This document shows positions 51,664-60,422 of a DNA stretch of 64,000 bases, in pieces (the first letter of the stretch is position 1; each line of letters starts with the position of its first letter). The stretch spans positions 868,001-932,000 of the forward strand of contig NZ_RJJY01000002.1 of NCBI RefSeq assembly GCF_003751085.1. Reading direction: 5' to 3'. This DNA is from Micromonospora sp. Llam0. GTDB taxonomy: Bacteria > Actinomycetota > Actinomycetes > Mycobacteriales > Micromonosporaceae. Under the pieces are notes generated by a model. The model had not been told where the DNA came from and made no database searches. It was given only the letters and a program-made list of their open reading frames with translations. The position numbers were made by a program, and so were the translations under genes.

Positions 51664-53133
51664 TCACCGGGACCGCCGCTGGTCGGCGATGATGCCCTCG
51701 CAGGACCGGACCGCCACCCGGGCGGCCACCGACAGCTCGTACGAGGTCATCGGGCTCTCGGCGCGACGCTGCCAGCGGCCAAGCGCCTCGACCGCGCTCT
51801 CGGTCACCTCGGCGGTGGTCGCGTCGGCCGGCAGCCTCAGCCGCTGGTGCGCCGCCGCGCCGGAACCGCCGATCACCTGCTCGAGCTCGGCGACGACCGC
51901 AGCCTTGCCGGTGATCCAGCCGGCGCGCAGGCTGGACAGCACGCGCAGCTCGTTGAACGGATGCGCCGAGGCGATGATCTCCTCGACCGCGCCGGCCACC
52001 TGCTCACTGCCGGGTCGGACACAGACCCGGGTGACGTCGGAGAGCGCCAGCAGCGCCGACCGGGACTTGAGCACGTCGCGGCGCTCGAAGAACAGTGAGC
52101 CGAGGACCTCGCGCAGCTGGGTGAGCCCGCTGCGCTCGGTCAACTCCTGGGAGAGTTCGGTGGCGGTGGCCGCGCCGTTGTGGCGCAGCATCGCGGCGGA
52201 CAGTCGCAGGCCGAACATGCCGAGCCGGGCCAGCAACGCTTCCCGTTCGATCGTGGTCAACCCGAGTTCGGGCATGTTCTGCACGAACCGGTCAGCGGAG
52301 AGCAGCAGCTGCTCGGCCTGGGCCACCGGCAGTTCGGCGACCCGGCGCAGCTGCGCGACCTCCACTTCGGTCAACGTGGCGGCGGTCTCGGCGAGCAGAC
52401 CGGCGACCGGGACGACCGACTGCACCAGCCGGCGCACGTTGGCGTCGGTGCTCAGCCGTTCGGCGATCCGCCGGGCGGACGCCATCGCGTCGAGCCGGCC
52501 GACGCCGATCTCGTCGGCCCGGGAGAGGATGCCGATGGCGTTGACCGGGTTGGGTCGGGACACCTCAACGTCGTGGAAGGCCCGCAGGAAGTCGACGTCG
52601 TTGGAGTGCAGGTGGCGCATCAGGTAGACGACGGCGTCGGCTGGGGTCTCCTCCTCGTCCGGCACGAGCAGGTCCCAGGCGCGCCGGGAGGTCTGCTCGG
52701 AGAGCGAACCGATGCCGGGGGTGTCGATGAGCGTCACGTTGCGCAGCGCCTGCGACGGCCAGGTGATGTCCAGTTGCGCGACGTCGTCGACGGACAGATC
52801 GCCCAGGTCGACATCGATCGCGCCGTCCTCGCGGGTGAACCGGAGCTGGCGTGGCTCGCCGTCGGTGGGCGTCGCCAGCACCCGGTAGGTGTGTCCGTCC
52901 TGGTACCAGGTGACGATCCGGGTGCACTCCCCGGCGTCGGTCGGGGCCAGCCGGTCGCCGACCAGCGCGTTGAGCAAGGTGGACTTGCCGGCTTTGACCC
53001 GGCCGGCGATCGCCACCCGCAGCGGCTCGTCGAGCCGGTCGCGGACGGCGCTGAGCCGCCGCTCGTACGCGGTGCCCTGGTAGACCTCGACGGCGTGGCC
53101 GAGCACGCTGCGGGTCCGGTCGATCAGACTCAT
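51664..53133 (-). CDS. Dynamin-like GTPase (IniC-like)
   Basis: The product is 489 aa. GTPase motifs: G1 AGRVKAGKSTLLNAL (about 43-57), a G2-like Thr in GECTRIVTWY, G3 LIDTPGIG, G4-like ILSRADEIG. The helical remainder would form the stalk or bundle, and no membrane helix is obvious. It is shorter than the GTPase at 57854. The pairing of two dynamin-like proteins with IniB recalls mycobacterial iniBAC, where IniA/IniC protect or remodel the membrane under cell-wall stress. Divergent from the LuxR gene, upstream of the Hsp70-like gene. Confidence 0.85.
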   Translation of the reverse strand: MSLIDRTRSVLGHAVEVYQGTAYERRLSAVRDRLDEPLRVAIAGRVKAGKSTLLNALVGDRLAPTDAGECTRIVTWYQDGHTYRVLATPTDGEPRQLRFTREDGAIDVDLGDLSVDDVAQLDITWPSQALRNVTLIDTPGIGSLSEQTSRRAWDLLVPDEEETPADAVVYLMRHLHSNDVDFLRAFHDVEVSRPNPVNAIGILSRADEIGVGRLDAMASARRIAERLSTDANVRRLVQSVVPVAGLLAETAATLTEVEVAQLRRVAELPVAQAEQLLLSADRFVQNMPELGLTTIEREALLARLGMFGLRLSAAMLRHNGAATATELSQELTERSGLTQLREVLGSLFFERRDVLKSRSALLALSDVTRVCVRPGSEQVAGAVEEIIASAHPFNELRVLSSLRAGWITGKAAVVAELEQVIGGSGAAAHQRLRLPADATTAEVTESAVEALGRWQRRAESPMTSYELSVAARVAVRSCEGIIADQRRSR

Positions 53134-53529
53134 CCGGTCACCGCCGGTGACCGTCGTCCGGGCAAACGGCTACAGAACAACTCGGACTCCACATTTGTCA
53201 CACCGCTACTTTCTAGTCCGCCGGGGATGTGTCGTGTTGTCTCGCTCGTCGGAGTCGGCCATCGGTATCGGACCGACCCGCGGATCCACCCGGGCGACCC
53301 TGTCGATCAACGAGTTGCTGACCGGCTGAACAGCCCAGCCGGGAGACACAGCACAGCTGACCAAGCGCACGTTCGGCGGCCGGCGGAACGCACGTTCGGG
53401 ATACGGCGCACTCAGCGCCCAGGTCGAGCCGAGAGTACACGGTACACGCGTACGGGGTCAGGCCATGCGTCGGCCTGCGGAGCCGTCCGTACACTGCCTC
53501 ACTGACGCGGGCAAGGAGGGGCTGCACCG
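53134..53529. other. Divergent intergenic region (dynamin-like / LuxR)
   Basis: These 396 bp hold no gene I can support. TACACT (about 53491-53496) is a plausible -10 for the LuxR gene, followed by the strong Shine-Dalgarno AAGGAGGGG before GTG 53530. A promoter for the dynamin-like gene must also be here but was not identified. Confidence 0.4.
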
Positions 53530-55881
53530 GTGACTGTCGTGGTGGGTGTGGACGGTTCCGGGCGAACGCGGCGGCTGGGCGAGATCGCCACGGCCGCCGG
53601 CCGACCGGCCGTACGCGTGTCGCCCGCAACCACCGACGACCTGCAGGTTCTCCTGGACCGGGCGCGCGCCGACGACGCCCTGGTCCTGGTTGACGACGCA
53701 CACCACCTGGAACCGGCGATCCTACGGTCACTGACCGTGGCTGCTCGCGGCGGGGTGTCGATGGCGATCGCCCGACGTCCCACGATCACCGGTCCCGAAC
53801 TCGCCGACCTGGACGAGGTGGTCGCCGGGCAGGGCCCAGTCGAGCAGCTCGGCCCCCTCCCCTCGGCCGCCCTGGCCGAGCTGGCGAAGGAGGTTCTCGG
53901 CCGACCGGCCACATCGGAACAGCTGGACGCACTCCAGGTCGCCTCCGCCGGGCTGGCCGCCGTCGCCGTCGCGGTCGCCGCCGACCCGTCCGGTACGCCG
54001 CCGGCGCTGGTCGCCCGACTACAACGTCGATTCGCCACCGCCGCCGCCGGACGTGACGTCGCCGAACGCGGTGTCGCCGGGCTGGCCGCAGTCCTGGCCC
54101 TCGGCCTGGACCTGGCCGACGACGTGGTCTGCGCCGCGACCGGCCTGGACCCGGCCGAGGCGGCCACCGGAATGCGGTCGCTGCGCGACGAGGGGCTACT
54201 CACCCCCGACGGGGAACGGATGATCCCGGCGGTCGCCCGCGCCGTGCTGTTCGACCTGCCCCCGTCGGAGCGCCGTCGGCTACACGAGACCGTGGCAACG
54301 GCGCTGCTGGCCACCGGTGCCGACCCGGTCCGCGCCGCCGGCCAGCTGCGCGCCGCGCGGGCCCGGACCCCGACCGCCGCCGACGTCTACCGGCGGGCCG
54401 GCGACCGGTTGCGGTTCACCGACCCGGGCAGCGCCCTGACCTGGTACGACGACGCACTGGACGCCGGCGCCGATCCGTCCATGGTGGCCGCCGGGCGGGC
54501 CGAGGCGGCCACCCTGCTGGGGGTGCCGGTCGACCTGGACGGCCCGGCTGCCGCTCCGGCCGACACCGGCCGGATCGCCCTGGTCGCCGGGGCGGCGGCG
54601 GCGTACGACGGCCGCGCCGGCCGCGCGGCGGAGGCGTTGCTGGGCGCCGACGCCCCCGGCCCGGTCCTCGCGGTACCGGCGCTGGTGGTCACCGGTCAAC
54701 TGGCGGCTGCCCGGACGGCGGCGACCGGATCGGCCCCGCTGCCGGTGCGGCGGTTGGCCGACGCCGCGCTGGCGATGACGGATCCGGCGGCGGCGCTGCC
54801 GTTGCTGATCGAGGCCGCCGAGAGTTTCGAACAGGCACCGCCCCCGGTCGCCGTACCGGATCTGCCGCACGCGGTCGGGGCGCTGGTCGCGGTGGCCGCC
54901 GGTGACTCCGCCACCGCCGAGCATCTGCTGGACCGGGCGTCGACCAGCGGGGCCGGTGGTCCCGTCGCGCTGGACCGGCACCGTACGCTGCTGGCCTGGG
55001 TCCGGATGCGCACCGGCCGGTACGACTCGGCCGTCGCCGAACTGCGCCGACTGTCCGGTGCCACACTGCCCGGCCGGGAACGGCTGACCTACGCCGGCCT
55101 CACCGCCGGGATCGCCCGCCGCAGCGGGGACATCGCCCAACTTCGGGCGGCGTGGTCCGTCGCCGAGCCGGTGCTGGCCCGCCGGGCGGTCGACCTGTCC
55201 CAGCTGGAAGTGGTCGAGGAGCTGCTGGTCGCCGCCGCCCGGCTGCGCCACCACCAGCGGATCACGCCGGTACTGGCCGACCTGGCCGGCATCATCGACC
55301 AGCTGGGTCGACCGACGGCGTGGACGGTGTCGCTGAGCTGGATCAGGTTGCAGATCGCGGTCGTGGGTGAGGACCCGGCGGCGGCTGCGGCAGCGGCCGA
55401 CGAGCTGGCCTCGCTCGACCCGGGCGGATTCCGGCAACAGGCGCAGTGCCGGGCCGCCGGCCGGTGGGCTGCGGTGCTCGCCGGCGAGGTCGACCCGGAC
55501 GCGGTGCTGGCGGACGCCGCCGAGCTGGCCGCCGCCGAGCTGCCCTGGGAGTCGTCCAGACTGATCGGGCAGGCAGCTGTCCGGACCACCGACGCGTCGG
55601 CCGCCCGTCGGCTGCTGGAACGGGCCCGGGAACTGTCCCGGATGGACCCGGTGCCGGACGAGACTCAGCAGGGTGCCTCGCACGGTGGCCTGTCGGACCG
55701 GGAGGTCGAGGTGGCCCGGCTGGTGCTGGCCGGCCGGACCCACCGGGAGATCGGGACGCAACTCTTCCTGTCCCCCAAGACAGTCGAGCACCATGTGGCC
55801 CGGATCCGCGGCAAGTTGGGGGTTACCACCCGGGCCGAGATGGTCGCTACGCTGCGAAGTCTGCTCCCCGAGGAGTCCTGA
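53530..55881 (+). CDS. Large LuxR-type regulator (LAL-like)
   Basis: The product is 783 aa from GTG 53530. The N-terminus VVVGVDGSGRTRRLGEIA looks like a Walker A in which the invariant Lys is Arg, while a Walker B-like ALVLVDDAHHL is present about 45 residues later. ATP hydrolysis is therefore doubtful. The middle is Ala-rich helical repeats (TPR-like). The last 66 residues are a LuxR helix-turn-helix: LSDREVEVARLVLAGRTHREIGTQLFLSPKTVEHHV. It stands directly before the IniB-like gene and is the best candidate to control that cluster. Confidence 0.9.
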   Translation: MTVVVGVDGSGRTRRLGEIATAAGRPAVRVSPATTDDLQVLLDRARADDALVLVDDAHHLEPAILRSLTVAARGGVSMAIARRPTITGPELADLDEVVAGQGPVEQLGPLPSAALAELAKEVLGRPATSEQLDALQVASAGLAAVAVAVAADPSGTPPALVARLQRRFATAAAGRDVAERGVAGLAAVLALGLDLADDVVCAATGLDPAEAATGMRSLRDEGLLTPDGERMIPAVARAVLFDLPPSERRRLHETVATALLATGADPVRAAGQLRAARARTPTAADVYRRAGDRLRFTDPGSALTWYDDALDAGADPSMVAAGRAEAATLLGVPVDLDGPAAAPADTGRIALVAGAAAAYDGRAGRAAEALLGADAPGPVLAVPALVVTGQLAAARTAATGSAPLPVRRLADAALAMTDPAAALPLLIEAAESFEQAPPPVAVPDLPHAVGALVAVAAGDSATAEHLLDRASTSGAGGPVALDRHRTLLAWVRMRTGRYDSAVAELRRLSGATLPGRERLTYAGLTAGIARRSGDIAQLRAAWSVAEPVLARRAVDLSQLEVVEELLVAAARLRHHQRITPVLADLAGIIDQLGRPTAWTVSLSWIRLQIAVVGEDPAAAAAAADELASLDPGGFRQQAQCRAAGRWAAVLAGEVDPDAVLADAAELAAAELPWESSRLIGQAAVRTTDASAARRLLERARELSRMDPVPDETQQGASHGGLSDREVEVARLVLAGRTHREIGTQLFLSPKTVEHHVARIRGKLGVTTRAEMVATLRSLLPEES

Positions 55882-55923
55882 CTTGTCGGTTAGCTGACCT
55901 GAGCTTGGTGGCACCCCCCTACA

Positions 55924-55944
55924 CCCCCGAACCTGGCAGGGGGG
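55924..55944 (+). promoter_or_regulatory. C-tract/G-tract inverted repeat upstream of the IniB-like gene
   Basis: CCCCC (55924-55928), GAACCTGGCA, GGGGGG (55939-55944), followed by AAGCCCCG. A near-identical element lies upstream of the acidic-protein gene (60370-60390). It is probably an operator for the adjacent LuxR regulator; the role is inferred. Confidence 0.5.
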
Positions 55945-56045
55945 AAGCCCCGATGCGAGGGGCGGGCGTCGACCCGCAGTCTTGTACTTGTCCGGCCGAT
56001 CGGGACGGACCAGAACCCCTACGAACCACGAATTCAGGAGACATC

Positions 56046-57677
56046 ATGGCCGCGGTAGAAGTCACCCCGTTGATCGTCGAAAAGGTCAAGGCGCTGTTCG
56101 ACAAGGTGTTCAGCAGCGAAGAGGAGACCGCCAAGTTCCTGGCCGACCCGGAGGGCGCGTTCGCCGCCAACGGGATCGAGGCGGAGACGCTCAACGAGCT
56201 CGACGTCGACCAGATCGTCGGTGAGGCGGCGTTCGGCAGCAGCGACGGCCCGTCCGGTGGGGGGCCCGGTGGGGGCGGCTTCGCTGGCGGGGGGTCCGGT
56301 GGAGGCGCCGGGGGTGGGGGCTTCTCCGGTGGGGGGGCCGGTGGAGGCGCTGGTGGGGGCGGCGGCTTCGCCGGAGGTGGTGGCGGCGCCGGTGGGGGCT
56401 TCGGTGCCGGCGCCGCCGCCAACGTGCCGACCCCAGAGGTCGTCCAGCAGGTGACCCAGGTGACGCAGAACTTCACCAACCAGAACTTCGTCGACAACTC
56501 GCAGACCTTCACCGACAACTCCACCGAGATTGACAACTCGGTCGACCTGGACGTGGACGGTCCGGTTGTTGGCGACATCGACGTCGACTCCGAGAACCTC
56601 AACCAGACCGGGGACGGCAACGTCGCCAACACCGGTGACGGGGACGTCAACGCGGCCACCGGTGACGGGGCGGTGGCGCAGCAGGGCGACGGCGACCAGG
56701 TCGCCGCGACCGGCGGGTCGGTGGCGGCCGGCGACGACGCGTTCGGCGTCACCGGCGACAACTCGTCGCTGGAGTTCGTCGACGGTGACAAGGTGACCGC
56801 CGGCGACGGCGCGGTGGTCGGCACCGGCGACGGCGACGTGCTCGGCGCGACCGGGGACGGGGCGTTCCTCGGCAACTCGGAGTCCGGCGACGTGGTCGGC
56901 AACACCGGCGACAACGCCGTCACCGCTGGCGACGACATCGACGGTGTGGTCAACACCGGCCTCAACACCGGAGTGATCGCCGACGGTGACGTCGACCGGA
57001 CGGTGCTGGGCGACAACACCGGCATCGTCGCCGACGACGTGGACAAGGCCGTGGTCGGCGACAACAACCAGGCCGCCCAGTTCGACATCGACGCCAGCGG
57101 GGCGGCCGGCGGCGACGCCAGCGGCACCGGCGGCGACGGCGGCCGGGGCGGCAACGCCAGCGCCGACGGCGGGAACGCCGGCGACGGTGGGACCGGGGCC
57201 GGGGTCGGCATCGGGACCGGTGTCGGCGTCGGGCGTGGCAAGGGCGAAGGCGAAGGCGAAGGCGACGGCGAGGGCGGCGACGGCGGCGACGGCGGCCGGG
57301 GCGGCAACGCCACGGGTGGCAGCGGTGCCGGTGGCAGCGGCACCGGCGGCGACGCCAGCGGCGGTGCCGGCGGCGAGGTCGGGCCGATCAACATCAACTT
57401 CGGGGGCGGCAGCCAGCAGAACACCACCGACTCGAAGATCGAGGACTCGTCGCTGGCCTCCGGAGGCAACTCGGCCAGCACCCAGGACTCGTTCAACGAC
57501 CAGTCCACCAACGACTCGTTCAACGACCAGTCGACCGACAACTCGGTCAACACCGACGACTCGTTCAACCAGGAGGACTCCTTCAACACGGAGGACTCGT
57601 TCACCACCGACGACTCGTTCAACAACAACAACACCGCCGAGGCGGACAGCACTCCGGACCCGGCCCTCGGGGCGTGA
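56046..57677 (+). CDS. iniB: IniB-like low-complexity protein
   Basis: The product is 543 aa from ATG 56046, with AGGAG 5 nt upstream. Residues 1-65 form an acidic helical domain matching the IniB N-terminus (LIVEKVKALFDKVFSSEEETAKFLADPEGAFAANGIEAETL). A Gly-rich stretch is next (about 70-120), then a long Asp/Gly/Thr/Val solenoid-like repeat (units such as TGDGDVNAATGDGAV). A second Gly/Ala-rich stretch follows, and finally repeats of DDSFN and DQSTNDSF. No signal peptide is visible. In mycobacteria iniB heads the isoniazid-inducible operon; its molecular role is unclear. Confidence 0.8.
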   Translation: MAAVEVTPLIVEKVKALFDKVFSSEEETAKFLADPEGAFAANGIEAETLNELDVDQIVGEAAFGSSDGPSGGGPGGGGFAGGGSGGGAGGGGFSGGGAGGGAGGGGGFAGGGGGAGGGFGAGAAANVPTPEVVQQVTQVTQNFTNQNFVDNSQTFTDNSTEIDNSVDLDVDGPVVGDIDVDSENLNQTGDGNVANTGDGDVNAATGDGAVAQQGDGDQVAATGGSVAAGDDAFGVTGDNSSLEFVDGDKVTAGDGAVVGTGDGDVLGATGDGAFLGNSESGDVVGNTGDNAVTAGDDIDGVVNTGLNTGVIADGDVDRTVLGDNTGIVADDVDKAVVGDNNQAAQFDIDASGAAGGDASGTGGDGGRGGNASADGGNAGDGGTGAGVGIGTGVGVGRGKGEGEGEGDGEGGDGGDGGRGGNATGGSGAGGSGTGGDASGGAGGEVGPININFGGGSQQNTTDSKIEDSSLASGGNSASTQDSFNDQSTNDSFNDQSTDNSVNTDDSFNQEDSFNTEDSFTTDDSFNNNNTAEADSTPDPALGA

Positions 57678-57694
57678 CCGGACACCCACAGAGC

Positions 57695-57722
57695 GGGCCG
57701 GACGTCGCACGGCGTCCGGCCC
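57695..57722 (+). terminator. First hairpin between iniB- and iniA-like genes
   Basis: A perfect 10-bp stem (GGGCCGGACG with CGTCCGGCCC) around an 8-nt loop, 17 bp after the iniB-like stop. Confidence 0.6.
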
Positions 57723-57725
57723 GGT

Positions 57726-57782
57726 GAGCGCCAACATGGCGTGGCAGGTCCGGCCGGGGCCTGCCACGCCATGTTGGCGCTC
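57726..57782 (+). terminator. Long second hairpin between iniB- and iniA-like genes
   Basis: A perfect 23-bp stem (57726-57748 with 57760-57782) around an 11-nt loop, immediately after the first hairpin. It may terminate or attenuate transcription into the GTPase gene, or stabilise the upstream mRNA. Confidence 0.65.
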
Positions 57783-57853
57783 GCACCGTTTTGCCGCTGG
57801 CCACCGCCCGCTGACCACCGCCCGCTGATACCAACCTCGATCGAGGAGCGACG

Positions 57854-59674
57854 TTGACCGCGAAAACGACACCCCCTGACGCTGACAGCACGCTGCAACG
57901 GGCGACACAGATCGTCGATCTCGCGGTACGCGCCTGCGAGGCGTACGACCGCCCCGACCTCGGTGGCCGGCTGGCCACCATCCGGCACACCCTGTCCGAC
58001 CCGGTGGTGCACGTCGTGGTCGTCGGCGAGTTCAAGCAGGGCAAGAGCTCGCTGGTCAACGCGCTGGTCGGGACGAAGATCTGCCCGGTCGACGACGACG
58101 TGGCCACCGCCCTGCCGACCTACATCCGGCACGGACCGCAGCCGTCGGCGCAACTGCTGTTCAGCGACGACCCCGCCCGGCGGGAGCCGCTGCCCATCGA
58201 CCAGGTGCAGGACGTGGTGCTGGAACGGGCCACCGGCGACGCCACCCCGCCCGGGATCGCCGGGGTGGAGGTCCGGCTGCCGCGCAACATCCTGTCGAAC
58301 GGCCTCGTCATGGTCGACACCCCGGGGGTCGGCGGTCTGGGCTCGGTCCACGCTGCGGCCAGCCTGGCCGCCGCGTCAATGGCCGACGCGCTGCTGTTCG
58401 TCACCGACGCCGCCCAGGAGTTGACCCGCAGCGAGCTGGACTTCCTGCGGCAGGCCCACGAGGTGTGCCCGACGGTGGTGTGCGTGATCACCAAGACGGA
58501 CTTCTACCCACACTGGCGGAAGATCCGTGACCTGGACGAGGGCCACCTGCGCCGCGAAGTCGAGATGCCGATCATCCCGGTGTCGTCCGCGCTGCGGCTG
58601 CGGGCCGTCGCCGGCAACGACAAGGAACTCAACGCCGAGTCCGGGTTCCCGGATCTGGTCAAGTTCGTGACGCAGCGGGTGGCCGGTGGGGCGGCGACCC
58701 GAGTCGCCACACAGGCCGCCGCGTCGGTCGTCGGCATCTGCGAGCAGATGGAGAACCAGTTCAAGGCAGAGCACGCCGCGCTCGCCGACCCGGAGGCCGC
58801 CGCCACGGTGGTGGCCGAGCTCAACGCGGTGAAGCAGCGGGTCGAGGCGCTCAAGGCGGCCGCGGCGAAGTGGCAGCAGACGCTGAGCGACGGGATCTCC
58901 GATCTGAACGCCGATGTCGACTACGACCTGCGCGGCCGGCTCCGGCGCATCCTCGAGGAGGCCGACGCCGCGATCGAGGAGATCGACCCCGCCGACGCCT
59001 GGGACGAGACCGAACGCTGGTTGCAGGCCAGGGTGTCCAACGAACTGCTGGCCAACTACATGATGCTGCGGGACCGGGCGATGAGCCTGAGCGACGACGT
59101 GGCCCTGCACTTTCAGGAGGCCGCCGGCGAGGTGCTACGCCACGTCGCCATCCCCGACCCGGTCCCGCTGGTCGGCACCGCACAGGTGGACCACAAGATC
59201 GAGCTGGCCAAGATGAAGCTCGGCAAGCAGGCGATGGTAGCGCTCAAGAGCGCCTACGGCGGCGCGCTCATGTTCGTCATGCTCGGTTCGTTGACCGGGA
59301 TCGCGCTCGGCCCGATCGGTATCGGGATCGGGCTGGTGATGGGCCGCAAGGGCCTGCGCGAGGAGAAGAAGCGGCAACGCGTCAACCGGCAGAACCAGGC
59401 GAAGAACGCCGTCCGGCGGTACTGCGACGAGGTCAGTTTCGTGATGACCAAGGACTCCCGGGACACGCTGCGCCGGATTCAGCGCCAGCTCCGCGACCAC
59501 TACAGCGCGCTGGCCGAGGAGTTGTCCCGGTCGAACGCCAAGGCGCTGGCCGCCGCGTCGGAGGCCGCGCAGCGGACCAAGGCGGAGCGGGAGAGCCGGC
59601 TCCGCGACCTGAACGCCGAGCTGGACCGGCTGCGTCAGCTGCGCGAGCACGCCACCGCGATCGTCGGCGCCTGA
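57854..59674 (+). CDS. iniA: Dynamin-like GTPase with membrane segment (IniA-like)
   Basis: The product is 606 aa from TTG 57854. The start is set by GAGGAG 5 nt upstream; no ATG/GTG nearby fits. G1 is VVGEFKQGKSSLVNALVG (about 58-75), a G2 Thr is in DDVATALPTY, G3 is VMVDTPGVGGLGS and G4 VCVITKTDF. Helical stalk regions follow, with a hydrophobic hairpin GGALMFVMLGSLTGIALGPIGIGIGLVMG (about 472-500) that can insert in membrane, then a long charged coiled coil. This matches the IniA layout: membrane-remodelling GTPase linked to cell-envelope stress. It is downstream of the IniB-like gene. Confidence 0.87.
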   Translation: MTAKTTPPDADSTLQRATQIVDLAVRACEAYDRPDLGGRLATIRHTLSDPVVHVVVVGEFKQGKSSLVNALVGTKICPVDDDVATALPTYIRHGPQPSAQLLFSDDPARREPLPIDQVQDVVLERATGDATPPGIAGVEVRLPRNILSNGLVMVDTPGVGGLGSVHAAASLAAASMADALLFVTDAAQELTRSELDFLRQAHEVCPTVVCVITKTDFYPHWRKIRDLDEGHLRREVEMPIIPVSSALRLRAVAGNDKELNAESGFPDLVKFVTQRVAGGAATRVATQAAASVVGICEQMENQFKAEHAALADPEAAATVVAELNAVKQRVEALKAAAAKWQQTLSDGISDLNADVDYDLRGRLRRILEEADAAIEEIDPADAWDETERWLQARVSNELLANYMMLRDRAMSLSDDVALHFQEAAGEVLRHVAIPDPVPLVGTAQVDHKIELAKMKLGKQAMVALKSAYGGALMFVMLGSLTGIALGPIGIGIGLVMGRKGLREEKKRQRVNRQNQAKNAVRRYCDEVSFVMTKDSRDTLRRIQRQLRDHYSALAEELSRSNAKALAAASEAAQRTKAERESRLRDLNAELDRLRQLREHATAIVGA

Positions 59675-59678
59675 CCGG

Positions 59679-60347
59679 TCAGCCGGCCCCGAGGTCGTCG
59701 ATCTCCGCGGCACCGTCCACCCCGGCGGTGCCCTCGGAGATCGACGGCATCGCCCATGGGTCACCGGACGATAGCGGACCGTCCAAGAGATCCGCCGCAT
59801 CCTGTTGGCTGTCGTGGCTGGCCGGTTCGGCGTCGTCCCCGGTTGGGCCGGCCGGGGACGGCTCGACCGTTGCCGGCTCACGATCGTCGACGGTCGGGCC
59901 ATCGCCGTGGCCGAACGCCGCGTCGATCTCCGGGCCGGCCGCGAAACTTGGGTCGTCGAACCCGGAGGCGTCGAACCCGGAGGCATCGAACTCCGCCCCA
60001 TCCGGCATCGGGCCGTCGAAATCCGGACCGTCGAACGCCGGATCATCGGGCATCGGATCGTCGAACGCCGGCACGGGAGCCGTAGCGAGCAGGTCGAGCG
60101 GCGAGGCCAGATCGTCCGGTACGGTGCCGTCGCCGCCGATCTGGCTGTGCGCCGTGACGAACGGGGCCAGATGCTCGGCCACCTCAGCCGGAGCGGTGTC
60201 CGCGAAGCTCACCACGGCCTGCGCCAGCAACTCCGGGGGAAGGTCCGCGTAGCCGTGGGCATCGAGCACGGCAGCGACGTCGCTGTGGGCTGCGGCGTCG
60301 CCGGGCAGCCCAGCGAAGATCTCGTGCAGGGATCGCGCCGGTGCCAT
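59679..60347 (-). CDS. Acidic hypothetical protein of the Ini-like cluster
   Basis: The product is 222 aa from ATG 60347, leaderless (TACAGT 6 nt upstream). Residues 1-65 form a small helical domain (LHEIFAGLPGDAAAHSDVAAVLDAHGYADLPPELLAQAVVSF), loosely like the IniB N-terminal domain in size and periodicity. The rest is a disordered Asp/Pro/Gly-rich tail with repeats FDGPDFDGP and SGFDASGFDD. It shares an upstream inverted-repeat element with the IniB-like gene and converges on the iniA-like gene. I do not recognise a family. Confidence 0.7.
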   Translation of the reverse strand: MAPARSLHEIFAGLPGDAAAHSDVAAVLDAHGYADLPPELLAQAVVSFADTAPAEVAEHLAPFVTAHSQIGGDGTVPDDLASPLDLLATAPVPAFDDPMPDDPAFDGPDFDGPMPDGAEFDASGFDASGFDDPSFAAGPEIDAAFGHGDGPTVDDREPATVEPSPAGPTGDDAEPASHDSQQDAADLLDGPLSSGDPWAMPSISEGTAGVDGAAEIDDLGAG

Positions 60348-60353
60348 GTAACC

Positions 60354-60390
60354 ACTGTAAGAAGAGCACCCCCGGGACCGGCAAGGGGGA
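60354..60390 (-). promoter_or_regulatory. Promoter and C/G-tract element of the acidic protein gene
   Basis: TACAGT (60354-60359) is 6 nt from ATG 60347. Just upstream, covering the -35 position, the plus strand reads CCCCC (60370-60374), GGGACCGGCAA, GGGGG (60386-60390) and then ACATCCCCG. It is the counterpart of the element before the IniB-like gene. Confidence 0.5.
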
Positions 60391-60422
60391 CATCCCCGCC
60401 CTGCCCCCTAACCCTGAGACGG

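Noticed and set aside
55919..58351. Very long open frame antisense to the IniB-like gene, rich in Pro/Ser
   Set aside because: It mirrors Gly/Asp-rich repeat codons on the plus strand. The plus frame has a ribosome-binding site and an IniB-type N-terminal domain.
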